A DNA stretch of 33,393 nucleotides from positions 1 to 33,393 of the forward strand of contig NZ_QKWJ01000081.1 in NCBI RefSeq assembly GCF_003353055.1, in the 5' to 3' direction. Shown piece after piece: positions 15,952 to 24,902 of this stretch (its first letter is position 1; each line of letters begins with the position of its first letter). The stretch is from Cupriavidus lacunae. Its GTDB lineage: Bacteria > Pseudomonadota > Gammaproteobacteria > Burkholderiales > Burkholderiaceae. The notes beneath the pieces are model-generated. The model did not search any database. It worked only from the letters and a program-made list of their open reading frames with translations, and was not told the origin of the DNA. Made by a program: the position numbers and the translations under genes.

Positions 15952-17562
15952 ATGACTCGTAGTGACGATAAGCCCCACGCGCTGGGGCCTTTCCGCAGCG
16001 TAGCATTCAGATTGTTGTGGACGACGGGCCTCGTTGCGAACGTGTGCACGTGGATGAGTGATGTGTCGGCTGCATGGATGATGAGCTCGCTCACCACGGC
16101 ACCGCTGTGGGTTTCGCTGGTCCAGACGGCATCGACCTTTCCGGTCTTGCTGCTCGGGCTTCCCAGTGGAGCCTTGGCAGATAGCTTGGACCGCAAGACT
16201 TATCTTCTGTTTACACAAATCTGGGGTGCGGGAACGGCATCCCTTCTGAGCGCCGCGGCTTACTTGGGGTGGATGACGCCGCCCGTGCTGCTGGCCTTGG
16301 TGTTCGCCAACGGCATTGGACTCGCGATGCGCATGCCTGTATTGGCAGCCGCGTTGCCCGAAGTGGTACCTCGCGCCCAACTACCAGCAGCGATGGCGCT
16401 TAGCGCGGTATCCGTAAATGCCTCGAGAATCCTCGGCCCTGTCCTGGCGGGGCTTCTGATTAGCAGCGCTGGAAGCGCGACTGTGTTTTTGCTTAACGCG
16501 ATTCTGTCTATCATCGCGGCATGGTTGGCTAGTCGCTGGAGGCGGCAGGCCGCAAAGAATCACCACGGGCGCGAGCGAATGCTCAACGCCATGCGGTCGG
16601 GGTTGCAGTACGTTGCACAGTCCTCGCAGCTCAAGGGAATACTGTGGCGGCTTGGAATCTTCTTCCATTGCGCGACCGCATTGATGTGCATGTTGCCACT
16701 GGTCGCGCGCCAACTCAAAGACGGGGGCGCTGGTGCTTACACTCTGTTGATCGCGTCCATGGGCGCGGGAGCGATTGCCTCTGCCCAATGGCTGCCGCGG
16801 CTGCGAGAACGCTACTCGCGCGACTCGCTGGTATTGCGTGGCGCTGCCGTCCAGGCTGCCGCGATGATGGCGATGGCCGTGACGGAACGGGTGTGGCTAG
16901 CCATGCCGGCAATGTTTATCGCTGGAGCGGCCTGGATTACTGTCGGCAATACATTAACGTTGGCCTCTCACCAATGCTTGCCTGACTGGGTCAGAGCACG
17001 AGGTCTGTCCATCAGCCAGATGACCGTCATGGGCGCAAGTGCCATGGGTGCGGCGGTATGGGGACAGGTTGCAGCGTGGACCAGCATACCGCTGAGCCTA
17101 GCGAGTGCAGCCGCCCTTGCCTTCATTGCCATTGCATTGGCGAGCCGGATATGGCCAGACGTCGACACCGCCGAGGATCTTACGCCGAAGCGCGTATCAC
17201 CGATGCCAGAGCTCGAAAAGCCACCAATCATCGGGCACGTAATGGTGACAATCGAATACCGAATTGATGTCTCACGCACCTCTGAGTTTCGTGCGCTCAT
17301 GCTGAGCGAGGGGCGCTCGAGCCGCCTTCGTCACGGTGCGATTTCGTGGGAGCTGCTGCATGACTTGCATGAGCCCGGGCGCTTTGTCGAGATGATTGTG
17401 GATCCGTCCTGGAACGACCACCTACGGCGATTGGATCGCATCACCAACAGTGATGCGGCGCTGCGCGATCGCAGGCGATCCTTCCATATCGCAGAAGAAG
17501 AGCCCCGCATCAGGCACAGCCTCATGGAGTCCACCGTCAAGGGCAACCGCTCGCGAATGTGA
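15952..17562 (+). CDS. MFS transporter (MFS_3 / transmembrane secretion effector family)
   Basis: The 536-residue MFS protein has about 12 hydrophobic helices in residues 15-405, opening with FRSVAFRLLWTTGLVANVCTWM, followed by a soluble tail of about 120 residues. That tail (VMVTIEYRIDVSR, then HGAISWELLHDLHEPGRFVEMI) has the look of a dimeric alpha/beta-barrel, ABM-like fold. It is a regular part of the family containing the EntS-type exporters. ATG 15952 is preferred to an upstream in-frame TTG because it directly precedes the conserved start. The transported compound is unknown. The 211-bp upstream gap contains the 12-bp palindrome GCACGCGCGTGC at 15831-15842 and nothing else I can name. 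Confidence 0.88.
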   Translation: MTRSDDKPHALGPFRSVAFRLLWTTGLVANVCTWMSDVSAAWMMSSLTTAPLWVSLVQTASTFPVLLLGLPSGALADSLDRKTYLLFTQIWGAGTASLLSAAAYLGWMTPPVLLALVFANGIGLAMRMPVLAAALPEVVPRAQLPAAMALSAVSVNASRILGPVLAGLLISSAGSATVFLLNAILSIIAAWLASRWRRQAAKNHHGRERMLNAMRSGLQYVAQSSQLKGILWRLGIFFHCATALMCMLPLVARQLKDGGAGAYTLLIASMGAGAIASAQWLPRLRERYSRDSLVLRGAAVQAAAMMAMAVTERVWLAMPAMFIAGAAWITVGNTLTLASHQCLPDWVRARGLSISQMTVMGASAMGAAVWGQVAAWTSIPLSLASAAALAFIAIALASRIWPDVDTAEDLTPKRVSPMPELEKPPIIGHVMVTIEYRIDVSRTSEFRALMLSEGRSSRLRHGAISWELLHDLHEPGRFVEMIVDPSWNDHLRRLDRITNSDAALRDRRRSFHIAEEEPRIRHSLMESTVKGNRSRM

Positions 17563-17593
17563 CGGTTTGGACAGCCGATTATCTTAGCCCGAA

Positions 17594-17965
17594 GTGAGCC
17601 AGACGCCTGCCATGCCGCTTACCGCCGCCTACTGGAGAGACGAGTTCTCGCATCTCCTTGAGGAGGTCCGGGCGTGTCGCCGCCGCATTGAGCAGAATGC
17701 CAACGCGGCCTCTGGCCGAGAGCCGGAACAAGCTGCTCACCGGCGCTTCATCCGATGTTTGCTGGAAGAACAACTCCGCTCAGAGGCGGTGCGCGAACGT
17801 ATAGTGGGGTACGCTTCCGCGGCGGAACTTGGGGTGTGGATTGAACCGCCGCCCGGAGTTCTGCAGCTTCTCACTGGAGCGGATTGTTTTGCTTTGCGAG
17901 TCCTCTTTTGGGCAGCTCATCGAAGAATGTCCCTCTGGTCGCGTATCGCGACGAGGTACTCCTAA
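17594..17965 (+). CDS. Small hypothetical protein
   Basis: This frame of 123 codons starts at GTG 17594; ATG 17612 (MPLTAAYWRDEF) is an alternative. It begins 31 bp after the MFS gene. The first 90 residues look like a real, mostly helical, charged protein (LLEEVRACRRRIEQ, RFIRCLLEEQLRSEAVRERI). The last 30 are less convincing and may be read-through of a decayed end. I do not recognise the family. It may be co-transcribed with the transporter. Confidence 0.4.
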   Translation: MSQTPAMPLTAAYWRDEFSHLLEEVRACRRRIEQNANAASGREPEQAAHRRFIRCLLEEQLRSEAVRERIVGYASAAELGVWIEPPPGVLQLLTGADCFALRVLFWAAHRRMSLWSRIATRYS

Positions 17966-18256
17966 TTGTGACCCAGTTGTAAGCAGCCATGCCGACGTGA
18001 GGGCATGGATTCGCGCTTGCTTAGCTGGAAGTTGCGGCAGGCGTGGGTCAGATGCGGTCCGGGACGGCGATTCTAGCGGAGGCCGGGACGCCAACGGCCG
18101 TGTGGGTCCAGGAGCGGACGTCGAGGCATTCAAAGCTCCCTATCTGCGCTGGCCGGCATCGACTGTTGCGTGGCACTGGGTGAACGGCCTCAAATCGGGC
18201 CGCTACGGTCGTTCGCGGTCGGATGTCGAAAGGCAGAAACTGGCCGACTTCGGCCT
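17966..18256. other. Gene-free stretch
   Basis: Open frames here on either strand carry no recognisable protein and no ribosome binding site. The sequence looks like decayed or spacer DNA between the small hypothetical gene and the minus-strand remnant. Confidence 0.4.
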
Positions 18257-18766
18257 TCATCCCTTCCTGGCGAACCATTCACCCAGCTTGTTCAGCGTAG
18301 CCTTCACGGCCAACGCCTTCGGACCTCCCTCTATATCCATTTGTCCTTGGCCGTCACCTGCGCTGAGACTTCGATTGTTGGCAACGCGATCTGTGACGGT
18401 GGCAACAAATACATACCTTCCCGCGGGGTCTTCGTGATTGAAATCTACGGTCACGACGGAATCCCCGAGCTCCGTGATTCCGGGCTTCGGTGCCGCTCGA
18501 CGAGAGACCGGGGTCGTACCAAAGTCGTTGCTCAAACCGTTGGGTGAGATCAGGCGGTATTTCACGTCCACATTACATCGCCCGTCTTTACCAGGCTTAC
18601 ATCCAGCGAACACGAGCATGGTGCTCACCGACTCCCCCGTTGTACGGTCTTCGTGGTGGGGAGGATCGGCGTGCCGCGTTCCACGAGTCCCGAAACGTCT
18701 TGGCATCGCCTGTCAACATAAGTTGTACGCCAAAATCGCCTGAGGACTCGCGAGCGTCACTATCCG
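18257..18766 (-). pseudogene. Frameshifted remnant of a probable periplasmic protein
   Basis: Read on the minus strand, three frames in succession give one coherent protein. First comes DFGVQLMLTGDAKTFRDSW, in a frame that opens upstream. About 35 nt then read TPILPTTKTVQRG in another frame. Last is ESVSTMLVFAGCKPGKDGRC with its continuation to the stop at 18257, including DPAGRYVFVATVTDRVANN. This composition matches a class of secreted hypothetical proteins with a beta-sandwich look. At least two small indels are needed near 18640-18700, so the gene is probably dead. The 5' part and signal peptide cannot be placed, so the right border is approximate. No function is known to me. Confidence 0.6.
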
Positions 18767-19368
18767 GCACCGGGCGTCCTTTACTGAAGGCCGCAGCCTG
18801 GGAGTCAAGGCAATATAGGGTAAAGCGCCGGATTAGCCACCGCTCCGAGGAGGTGGTTCTGTGGTGCAGGGCACCTAATGCTGGAAAGAGGCCCGATATT
18901 GGGCCAGAAATTGGGTACTTCGCCGTCCTGCGGGGTGCGCTGATGATCTCAAAGCGCTCCGAACGAGACTTTCGGAATTCCCGGTAGCGGCCATTCAAAT
19001 CAAATCGACTACTTGAGCCTGCGTCGGACGCTTCAAAGCCGTCTGGCCGGTCAAGTCTCCGACTGGACGCACCCCTTTTTTCTCTTGGGCTAAAGAGCGG
19101 CCGACGATTAGTCGGGTTTCATTCGACTGGTTGCTCGCTCGTCTTCCTGCCAGATTGTCAATCGGCAGTTCCGTCGAAGCACTATGCTTGTCATCTAGTG
19201 AGGTGCGAGGCTAAGGCTCGCGAACGGCTACCAGATAGGTGCGTAAATGCCGATTGATCCCACGCGCCCGATGTCGTTCTTGTCGACTGTTCGGCGCGAG
19301 GCTTCTGGGTACGGGCAGCCCGTCGTCGCGCGTACTTGCAATGGATTACTCTTCAAGGAGGCAGCGTC
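18767..19368. other. Gene-free stretch upstream of the FAD-linked oxidoreductase
   Basis: No supported gene lies here. The right part must hold the promoter of the oxidoreductase at 19369, but I cannot assign a -35/-10 pair with confidence. A T-rich run (CCCCTTTTTTCTC) at about 19072-19084 follows an imperfect inverted repeat and could be a weak terminator. Confidence 0.35.
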
Positions 19369-20739
19369 ATGGGCGAGATTGCGATTCAGGAATTTCGCGG
19401 AAGGCTGATCGGTCCTTCAGACAAGGACTACGACGACGCGCGAGCGCTGTACAACGGCATGATCGATAAGCGGCCCAAGGTGATCGCTCGCTGTACCGAC
19501 GCCGCCGATGTCATAGCGGCGGTCAACTACGCGCGCGATAACAAGCTGCTTCTCGCTATCCGCGGAGGGGGACACAACGGCCCCGGTTTGGGCAGTTGCG
19601 ACGGTGGGCTGGTCATCGACCTGTCGCAGATGCGCAGCGTGCGCGTCGACCCAGCGGGCCGCACCGTGCGTGTCGAGCCAGGCTGCACTGCTGCGGATCT
19701 CGATCACGCGACCCACGCATTTGGCCTCGCCGTACCCCTCGGCATCGTCGGCAGCACGGGCGTCGCAGGTCTGACCTTGGGCGGAGGAACCGGCTATCTC
19801 ACACGCAAGCACGGCCTTACGGTCGACAATTTGCTCGAGGTGGATGTAGTGCTGGCCGACGGCTCTTTCGTCACCGCTAGCAAGGACAAGCACGTTGACC
19901 TCTTCTGGGCGGTGCGCGGTGGCGGCGGTAACTTCGGCGTGGTCACGAGCTTTCTATTTCAGGCCCACCAAGCCAAAATGGTGTTCGCCGGTCCGATCTT
20001 CTGGGACGCCAAGGACGCCAAGAAAATTATGGCGACGTACCGCGACTTCATCCCAAACGCCCCCGAAGAGCTTGGCCTGTTTGTCGGCCTCAAAACCGTG
20101 CCTCCAACCGATCCTTTCCCAAAGGAGCACTGGAACAAACGCGCCTGTGCTCTGATCGGTGCTTTCAACGGGCCGATCGCAGAGGGTCAGAAGCTCATGG
20201 CCTCGCTGCTCGAGAAGCTGCCCGCCCCGCTGTTCAACTGGATGGGCGAGATGCCGTGGACCGCCATCAACAGTCTGTTCGACCCGTTCTTCCCTAAAGG
20301 CTTGCAGTGGTACTGGAAGGGCGACTTTGTCAAGGCGCTGCCTGACGAGGCGATCGACGTGCACATCGCCAACGCGCTGAAGGCACCGACCCCCTTCTGC
20401 CTGATGCACCTTTACCCCATAGACGGCGCCGTTCGGCGGGTCGCCAAGGATGCCACGCCGTGGAGCGCGCGGGACGCGTCTTTTTCGATGGTAATTGCCG
20501 CGGTCAGCCCCGATCCCAAGGACGCCGAGGCGCTTAAGACCTGGGGCCGTGACTACTGGGGGGCCATCCACCCGTTCAATCTGGAAGGCGCCTACGTCAA
20601 CTTCATGGACGCCGACGAGGCCGAGAACCGCGTCGAACTAAGCTACGGTGACAACTACAAGCGCCTTGCCTCGATCAAGGCGAAGTACGATCCCAACAAC
20701 CTGTTTCGAGTCAACCAGAACATTAAACCGAAAGCGTGA
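19369..20739 (+). CDS. FAD-binding oxidoreductase, berberine-bridge-enzyme type
   Basis: The 456-residue flavoprotein has an N-terminal PCMH-type FAD domain and a C-terminal BBE segment. ATG 19369 is set by AAGGAGG just before it. RGGGHNGPG places His69 where this family binds FAD covalently through 8-alpha-histidyl. The loop where bicovalent members carry Cys reads LGIVGSTGVAGLTLGGG and has no Cys, so at most one covalent link is expected. The C-terminal YGDNYKRLASIKAKYDPNNLFRVNQNI is typical of the BBE motif. There is no signal peptide. Substrates in the family range from sugars to alkaloids and aromatic alcohols; none can be assigned. It stands alone, without a close neighbour on either side. 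Confidence 0.92.
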   Translation: MGEIAIQEFRGRLIGPSDKDYDDARALYNGMIDKRPKVIARCTDAADVIAAVNYARDNKLLLAIRGGGHNGPGLGSCDGGLVIDLSQMRSVRVDPAGRTVRVEPGCTAADLDHATHAFGLAVPLGIVGSTGVAGLTLGGGTGYLTRKHGLTVDNLLEVDVVLADGSFVTASKDKHVDLFWAVRGGGGNFGVVTSFLFQAHQAKMVFAGPIFWDAKDAKKIMATYRDFIPNAPEELGLFVGLKTVPPTDPFPKEHWNKRACALIGAFNGPIAEGQKLMASLLEKLPAPLFNWMGEMPWTAINSLFDPFFPKGLQWYWKGDFVKALPDEAIDVHIANALKAPTPFCLMHLYPIDGAVRRVAKDATPWSARDASFSMVIAAVSPDPKDAEALKTWGRDYWGAIHPFNLEGAYVNFMDADEAENRVELSYGDNYKRLASIKAKYDPNNLFRVNQNIKPKA

Positions 20740-20745
20740 ATCTAC

Positions 20746-20799
20746 GCGCGCGGCCTCGCGCGCCCGCGCCGCGTGGTGGTGTTCAGCGCGAACGCGCTG
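20746..20799 (+). terminator. GC-rich hairpins after the oxidoreductase gene
   Basis: Seven bases after the stop, GCGCGCG (20746-20752) pairs with CGCGCGC (20757-20763) over a GCCT loop. A second perfect stem, CAGCGCG-AA-CGCGCTG, lies at 20784-20799. No T-tract follows, so these are at best part of a factor-dependent terminator or an mRNA 3' stabiliser. Confidence 0.35.
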
Positions 20800-21684
20800 C
20801 CGACATTGCCTTCGTCGTTGCTTGCTAACTTGCTTGTGTCGCGCGCAGCTTGAAGAGCGTCCACGTCGCGCTGAACCTAATCAGCGCGACGCGTGAATCA
20901 AATCAGGTCTATCCGAACTCCGCGGGGTTCACGTTCACCGCACCGAGGTCCAAGACCTCTCAGGTACGTACAAGCTACGCGAAACAGTTCGCGAAAGTCC
21001 GCTTCGGAGCGATCCTAAGCTGGTACCTCGACGTCCGGTCGTGGCCGGTCTCGGTCGGATGCCCGCCGCAAAGCCGCGGCTGTCTCTGACCGACCCGTCT
21101 CGGTCATTCACCAGCCATGGCTAGGATGACCGGTATGAGGCCATTGCAGACATCAATGGAACTCGACTGCGGCCCAAAGTCCGCACGGAACCTGTCCCAC
21201 AGAGATAGCCGCAGCACAATTTGGCTACGCCAGGCAGATTCTTGTGTTGTGCTGATTTTTGAGCGGGCTGTCTGTAGTGCAAAGGGTGGCTCGCGCTGGC
21301 TTCATAGCGCTAAACCTCTGGCATCGGGAACAAAGGCTGGCGGCCCGCCTACACCAAGACAAGGCCGCCAGGTCACCAAGATTCACGGTCGAGACGCCTA
21401 CCCGAGACCGTGCGCTTACCAGGCTTTCCGGTGAAAAGACTGCGCTCAGATACTACGGTGCCAGCCATTGGGCTCGCATCGAAGGATTCACACGAAAAGT
21501 CAGACGAGTTCTAGTAGGACAGTCACAACTCCCGTTGGTGGCAGGCCTTGTGCGTTGCGCTGCACGTCTATGAGCTTCCTACCCTCCCCACAAGAGTCTT
21601 GGGTTTAATTCCTACGTTTCGTCGGATGAGATGATCAGAAGGCGAGCCTATCCTCAAGCGCACAACACCATGAGGAGGCAAGCC
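20800..21684. other. Gene-free stretch
   Basis: Nearly 0.9 kb without a supportable gene. Several short frames exist on the plus strand (for example 21259-21573), but they have no ribosome binding site and a composition unlike the neighbouring genes. I see no transposase motif or terminal inverted repeats. The promoter of the operon starting at 21685 should lie at its right end. Confidence 0.4.
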
Positions 21685-22305
21685 ATGAATCGTCGTCTGT
21701 TCATTTCCGCTGCAGCATTGGGCTCGTTGGCAACTGCGGCCCGAGGACAAGGCAGTCTCGGCACGTCTTCATACGAAGCAAGCGGAGCAGCCGCTACCCG
21801 AGTTGAGACGGCTGCAAGCGCGATTCGAAATGCGGACTCGGTGCAGTCAGCACTCGCAGCGTGGGGGAAGATCGCTGGCGAAGTCCTGCCTTTCGTCCAT
21901 CTGACCGCGCTCGTAGCCAAAGTGCCCGCAGCCGGTAAGGGCAAGGCCGGTACTGGAGGCGATGTCCGAAGGATCTTTTCCACGGTACCCAAGGCGTACC
22001 CTGTGGGCGGCTGGAAGCACCTCAGTGGCAGTGAATGGGCCAGCCATGTGCTGCAACAACAGAAAGTGTTGATTGCGTCCGGCGATGCTGCATTGGCGCG
22101 CTACTTCCCTGATCATGCGCTGCTCCGTTCGTTGGGAACACGCACCCTCATCAACCTGCCGGTAGTCGTGTGTAGCCAAACCATGGGGGCATTTGCTTTC
22201 CTATGCGGGCAAGAAGAGGTCGACGCCGAGGCGGTCGCTGCAGTGCAAAAACTGATGCCTTCGGCTGCTGCGGTGTTCATCATGGCGGGGGACGCGGCAG
22301 CATGA
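21685..22305 (+). CDS. Exported GAF-domain protein
   Basis: The 206-residue protein has a signal peptide (MNRRLFISAAALGSLATAARGQ) that holds twin Arg in an RRLFI context, so Tat export is possible. GAGGAGG precedes ATG 21685 at good distance. The mature part from about residue 45 resembles a GAF domain: WGKIAGEVLPFVHLTALV, then KAYPVGGWKHLSG, a central IASGDAALARYFPDHALLRSLGTRTLINLPVVV, and MGAFAFLCGQEEVD. GAF domains bind small molecules and are usually cytoplasmic, so a secreted single-domain form is unusual. It is joined to the permease gene by a 4-bp ATGA overlap, suggesting a periplasmic ligand-binding or sensing partner. Confidence 0.75.
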   Translation: MNRRLFISAAALGSLATAARGQGSLGTSSYEASGAAATRVETAASAIRNADSVQSALAAWGKIAGEVLPFVHLTALVAKVPAAGKGKAGTGGDVRRIFSTVPKAYPVGGWKHLSGSEWASHVLQQQKVLIASGDAALARYFPDHALLRSLGTRTLINLPVVVCSQTMGAFAFLCGQEEVDAEAVAAVQKLMPSAAAVFIMAGDAAA

Positions 22306-23264
22306 GTCCGGAAGCGGCCATTGAGCTCCAGCGTGGCAGCGGCGAAGGCCAAGACATCGTTATTGAATGCAGTGGAGCACCAAAGAAAGGGGCAGCCATG
22401 GCATTTGCCGCATGTGCTCTCTTGATTTGGAGCACCCTTGCAGTATCCGTCGTGAGTATTTCGGAGCTTTCTCCCTTACTCACGACGGGAGTCGGCCTGG
22501 CGGGTGGCGGGCTGGTCGGATTGCCCTGGGTGGCCTGGGGGAAGCTGAAGCTGCGGCCTGTGCTGGTCGGAACCCTGGCAATGCTGGGATATCACGCACT
22601 ATATTTCCTGAGCTTAAAAACCGCTGACCCGGTCGCAGCAAATCTCCTCCACTATCTCTGGCCGATATTCATCATTCTGTTGTCGCCGCTAATGTTGCGT
22701 GGACAAAGATTGATGCGAAAACATTTGTGGGCCGGAGCGCTCGGGTTCATCGGCGCTGCCGCTTGCCTGGGGCCCGTGACATCGATCAGCAGCTCGGCAT
22801 GGGTCGGATTCGGCCTGGCGCTCTTGTCGGCCGCCATCTGGGCATATTACTCCGTGTGGTCGCGGCGCTATCCAGAGGTTCCTACCGCGACCGTGTCGCT
22901 CTATTGCTTGCTGGCCGGTATGGCTTCGCTCGCAACTTTCGCTGTGATTCAGTTTGATCCGTCGAAGGCTTCGCTTGGCGTGGCGGATATGGTGCAGTTG
23001 CTTAGTCTGGAGCAGTGGATGACGCTTGCATACCTCGCACTGGGACCGCTGGGGGGCGCATTCTATCTGTGGGACCATGCGATGAAGAAGGGAAATCCCC
23101 ACGAGATCGCTGTCCTGGCCTACGCGGTACCCGTGGCGTCCACGTTGTTTGTCAGCTTGTTCCTTGGGCGTGGCTTGAATGCCGCCACGATCGCCGGTGC
23201 TGTGCTCGTGACATTGGCGGTGGCTGTGGGCAATCGCGTCAGGCAAGGGAACGGGACAAACTGA
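22302..23264 (+). CDS. DMT-family permease (EamA domains, YddG-like)
   Basis: The 320-residue membrane protein has two EamA repeats and about ten helices, starting with AFAACALLIWSTLAVSVVSI and ending with AATIAGAVLVTLAVAVGNRV. The start at 22302 overlaps the GAF gene stop (ATGA). A longer upstream frame would read back through that gene. The TADPVAANLLHYLWPIFIILLS segment resembles YddG-type exporters of aromatic amino acids and metabolites. The first 30 or so residues before helix 1 are unusually long. The gene contains a perfect 12-bp inverted repeat at 22447-22488. Direction and substrate of transport are unknown. Confidence 0.87.
   Translation: MSPEAAIELQRGSGEGQDIVIECSGAPKKGAAMAFAACALLIWSTLAVSVVSISELSPLLTTGVGLAGGGLVGLPWVAWGKLKLRPVLVGTLAMLGYHALYFLSLKTADPVAANLLHYLWPIFIILLSPLMLRGQRLMRKHLWAGALGFIGAAACLGPVTSISSSAWVGFGLALLSAAIWAYYSVWSRRYPEVPTATVSLYCLLAGMASLATFAVIQFDPSKASLGVADMVQLLSLEQWMTLAYLALGPLGGAFYLWDHAMKKGNPHEIAVLAYAVPVASTLFVSLFLGRGLNAATIAGAVLVTLAVAVGNRVRQGNGTN
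22447..22488. repeat. Perfect 12-bp inverted repeat inside the DMT permease gene
   Basis: CCGTCGTGAGTA (22447-22458) and TACTCACGACGG (22477-22488) are exact reverse complements around an 18-nt centre. They lie within the codons of the first helices of the permease. In the mRNA they would make a stable stem about 145 nt after the start codon. Confidence 0.6.
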
Positions 23265-23291
23265 TATTCACTCATCTAGGAAGTGCATCGA

Positions 23292-24902
23292 ATGGACAAG
23301 GAATCGAAGGCCAGTACCGAAGCAGGCTCCATCGAAATCGGAGAGGAGATCGTTGCCGGATTCGCCAAATACAAGCTTCCCGGCATCACCGCAGCATCCG
23401 GTCGGGATCGTGGGGAAGGGCCCTACGGCAGATTGGTCCTGCGGGGTGCGACGCTGGTTGACGGTACCGGAGCGCCGCCGTGGGGGCTGGTCGACATCGT
23501 CGTGGAGGGAAACCGCATTGCCGATATTGTCAGCGTAGGCTGTCCCGGTTTGGCGATCCGGCCGGAACGCCGTCCTCCTCCAGGAGATGCGGATATTGAT
23601 TGCGAGGGGAAATTTGTCACCCCCGGCTTCGTGGATAGCCACGTACACGTCGGCGCGCCTTTTCACGCAGCCAGTGGAGAGATGCCGGCGGCAGACTATG
23701 TCTATAAGCTCTGGCTCGCGCATGGCGTGACGACTGTCCGTGAAGCGGGTTGCTTCAACGGACTGGCATGGACGCTGCAACAGAAGCGGGCGTCCGCCTC
23801 GCATACGATTGCGGCACCGAACCTCTACGCGTATGCGTACTTCCCGGCAATCAATGACTATCTGAAGACGATTCATACGCCTGCGGCAGCGCGAGAATGG
23901 ATTCGGCAGTTGGCCGAGAAAGGCGCTGACGGCGTCAAGTTCTTCGGTGCGCCGCCTGCGGTGATGGAAGCCGCCCTGGACGAGGCGAAACGGGTGGACC
24001 TGCGGACCTGCTGCCATCACGCGACGCTAGCCGTCAGTCGAATGAATGCGTTGACGACAGCGAAATGGGGCCTCACCAGTACGGAGCATTTTTATGGCCT
24101 TGCGGAGGCCTTGTTCGATGACCGGACGATTCAGTCCTTTCCCACCGGCTATCATTACAACGACGAATATCTGAGGTTCTCCACCTCCGGTACTACGTTC
24201 TTGCAGGCAGCACAGCCGGGCAGCGCCAAGTGGAACGAGGTGCTGGACGCCTTCCTGGAAGCGGGACATACCTTTGTGCCGACTCTGAACGTCTACGACG
24301 CCAACCGGGACCTGATGCGCACGCGGCGCGCTGACTGGCATGAGCGCTATACCGACCCGAATCTGATGCGGTACTTCGAGCCACATCGCGGCGGGCATGG
24401 CTCCTACTGGTACCGGTGGAGCACGCAGAACGAAGTTGAATGGCGCGAGACGTTCCGCATCTGGATGCAATTTCTGCGGGACTACAAGAATCTTGGGGGA
24501 CGCGTCTGTGCTGGCAGCGATTCTGGCTTCATGTACCAGGTCTATGGCTTTGGCTTCGTGCGCGAACTCGAGCTCTTGCAGGAAGCGGGATTCACGTCGC
24601 TCGAGGTGTTGCGCGCCGCGACAAGTCACGGTGCGGCCGTCCTGGGTATCGAGGAGGAAACTGGCTCAGTGGAAGTCGGCAAGCGGGCGGATCTGCTGAT
24701 TCACGATAGCAATCCACTGGATGACTTCAAGCTGTTGTATGGTACTGGCGCCCTGCGGCTTGACGAGGCCACACAGCGTGGCGTGTGGCAGCGATGCTTG
24801 CGCTACACGATCAAGGACGGCATCGTTCTCGACACAAAGGCATTGCTTGAGGATGTCGAGGCCATGGTCTCGCAGGCAAAGGCTGATCGCCCGGAGCAGT
24901 GA
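23292..24902 (+). CDS. Amidohydrolase-superfamily protein, binuclear metal type
   Basis: The 536-residue metal-dependent hydrolase is of the imidazolonepropionase / prolidase-like group. The expected metal ligands are present: His117 and His119 in DSHVHVG, Lys216 in DGVKFFG (the carboxylated Lys position), His242 or His243 in CCHHATLAV, His266 in STEHFYG, and Asp410 in AGSDSGF. The composite beta-sandwich around the barrel is seen at both ends (LVLRGATLVDGTGAP and GSVEVGKRADLLIHDSNPLDDF). ATG 23292 is preferred because TAGGAAG lies at good distance; GTG 23283 is an alternative. No signal peptide is seen. It probably opens a cyclic amide or cleaves an amide or peptide-like bond. The next gene, a CobW-type protein, overlaps it and may load its metal. 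Confidence 0.88.
   Translation: MDKESKASTEAGSIEIGEEIVAGFAKYKLPGITAASGRDRGEGPYGRLVLRGATLVDGTGAPPWGLVDIVVEGNRIADIVSVGCPGLAIRPERRPPPGDADIDCEGKFVTPGFVDSHVHVGAPFHAASGEMPAADYVYKLWLAHGVTTVREAGCFNGLAWTLQQKRASASHTIAAPNLYAYAYFPAINDYLKTIHTPAAAREWIRQLAEKGADGVKFFGAPPAVMEAALDEAKRVDLRTCCHHATLAVSRMNALTTAKWGLTSTEHFYGLAEALFDDRTIQSFPTGYHYNDEYLRFSTSGTTFLQAAQPGSAKWNEVLDAFLEAGHTFVPTLNVYDANRDLMRTRRADWHERYTDPNLMRYFEPHRGGHGSYWYRWSTQNEVEWRETFRIWMQFLRDYKNLGGRVCAGSDSGFMYQVYGFGFVRELELLQEAGFTSLEVLRAATSHGAAVLGIEEETGSVEVGKRADLLIHDSNPLDDFKLLYGTGALRLDEATQRGVWQRCLRYTIKDGIVLDTKALLEDVEAMVSQAKADRPEQ

Noticed and set aside
17829..18437. Plus-strand open frame of 202 codons
   Set aside because: Its right part is antisense to the frameshifted remnant, and it has no leader or recognisable motif.
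21259..21573. Plus-strand open frame of 104 codons, considered as a transposase remnant
   Set aside because: No DDE or other transposase motif and no terminal repeats could be seen.
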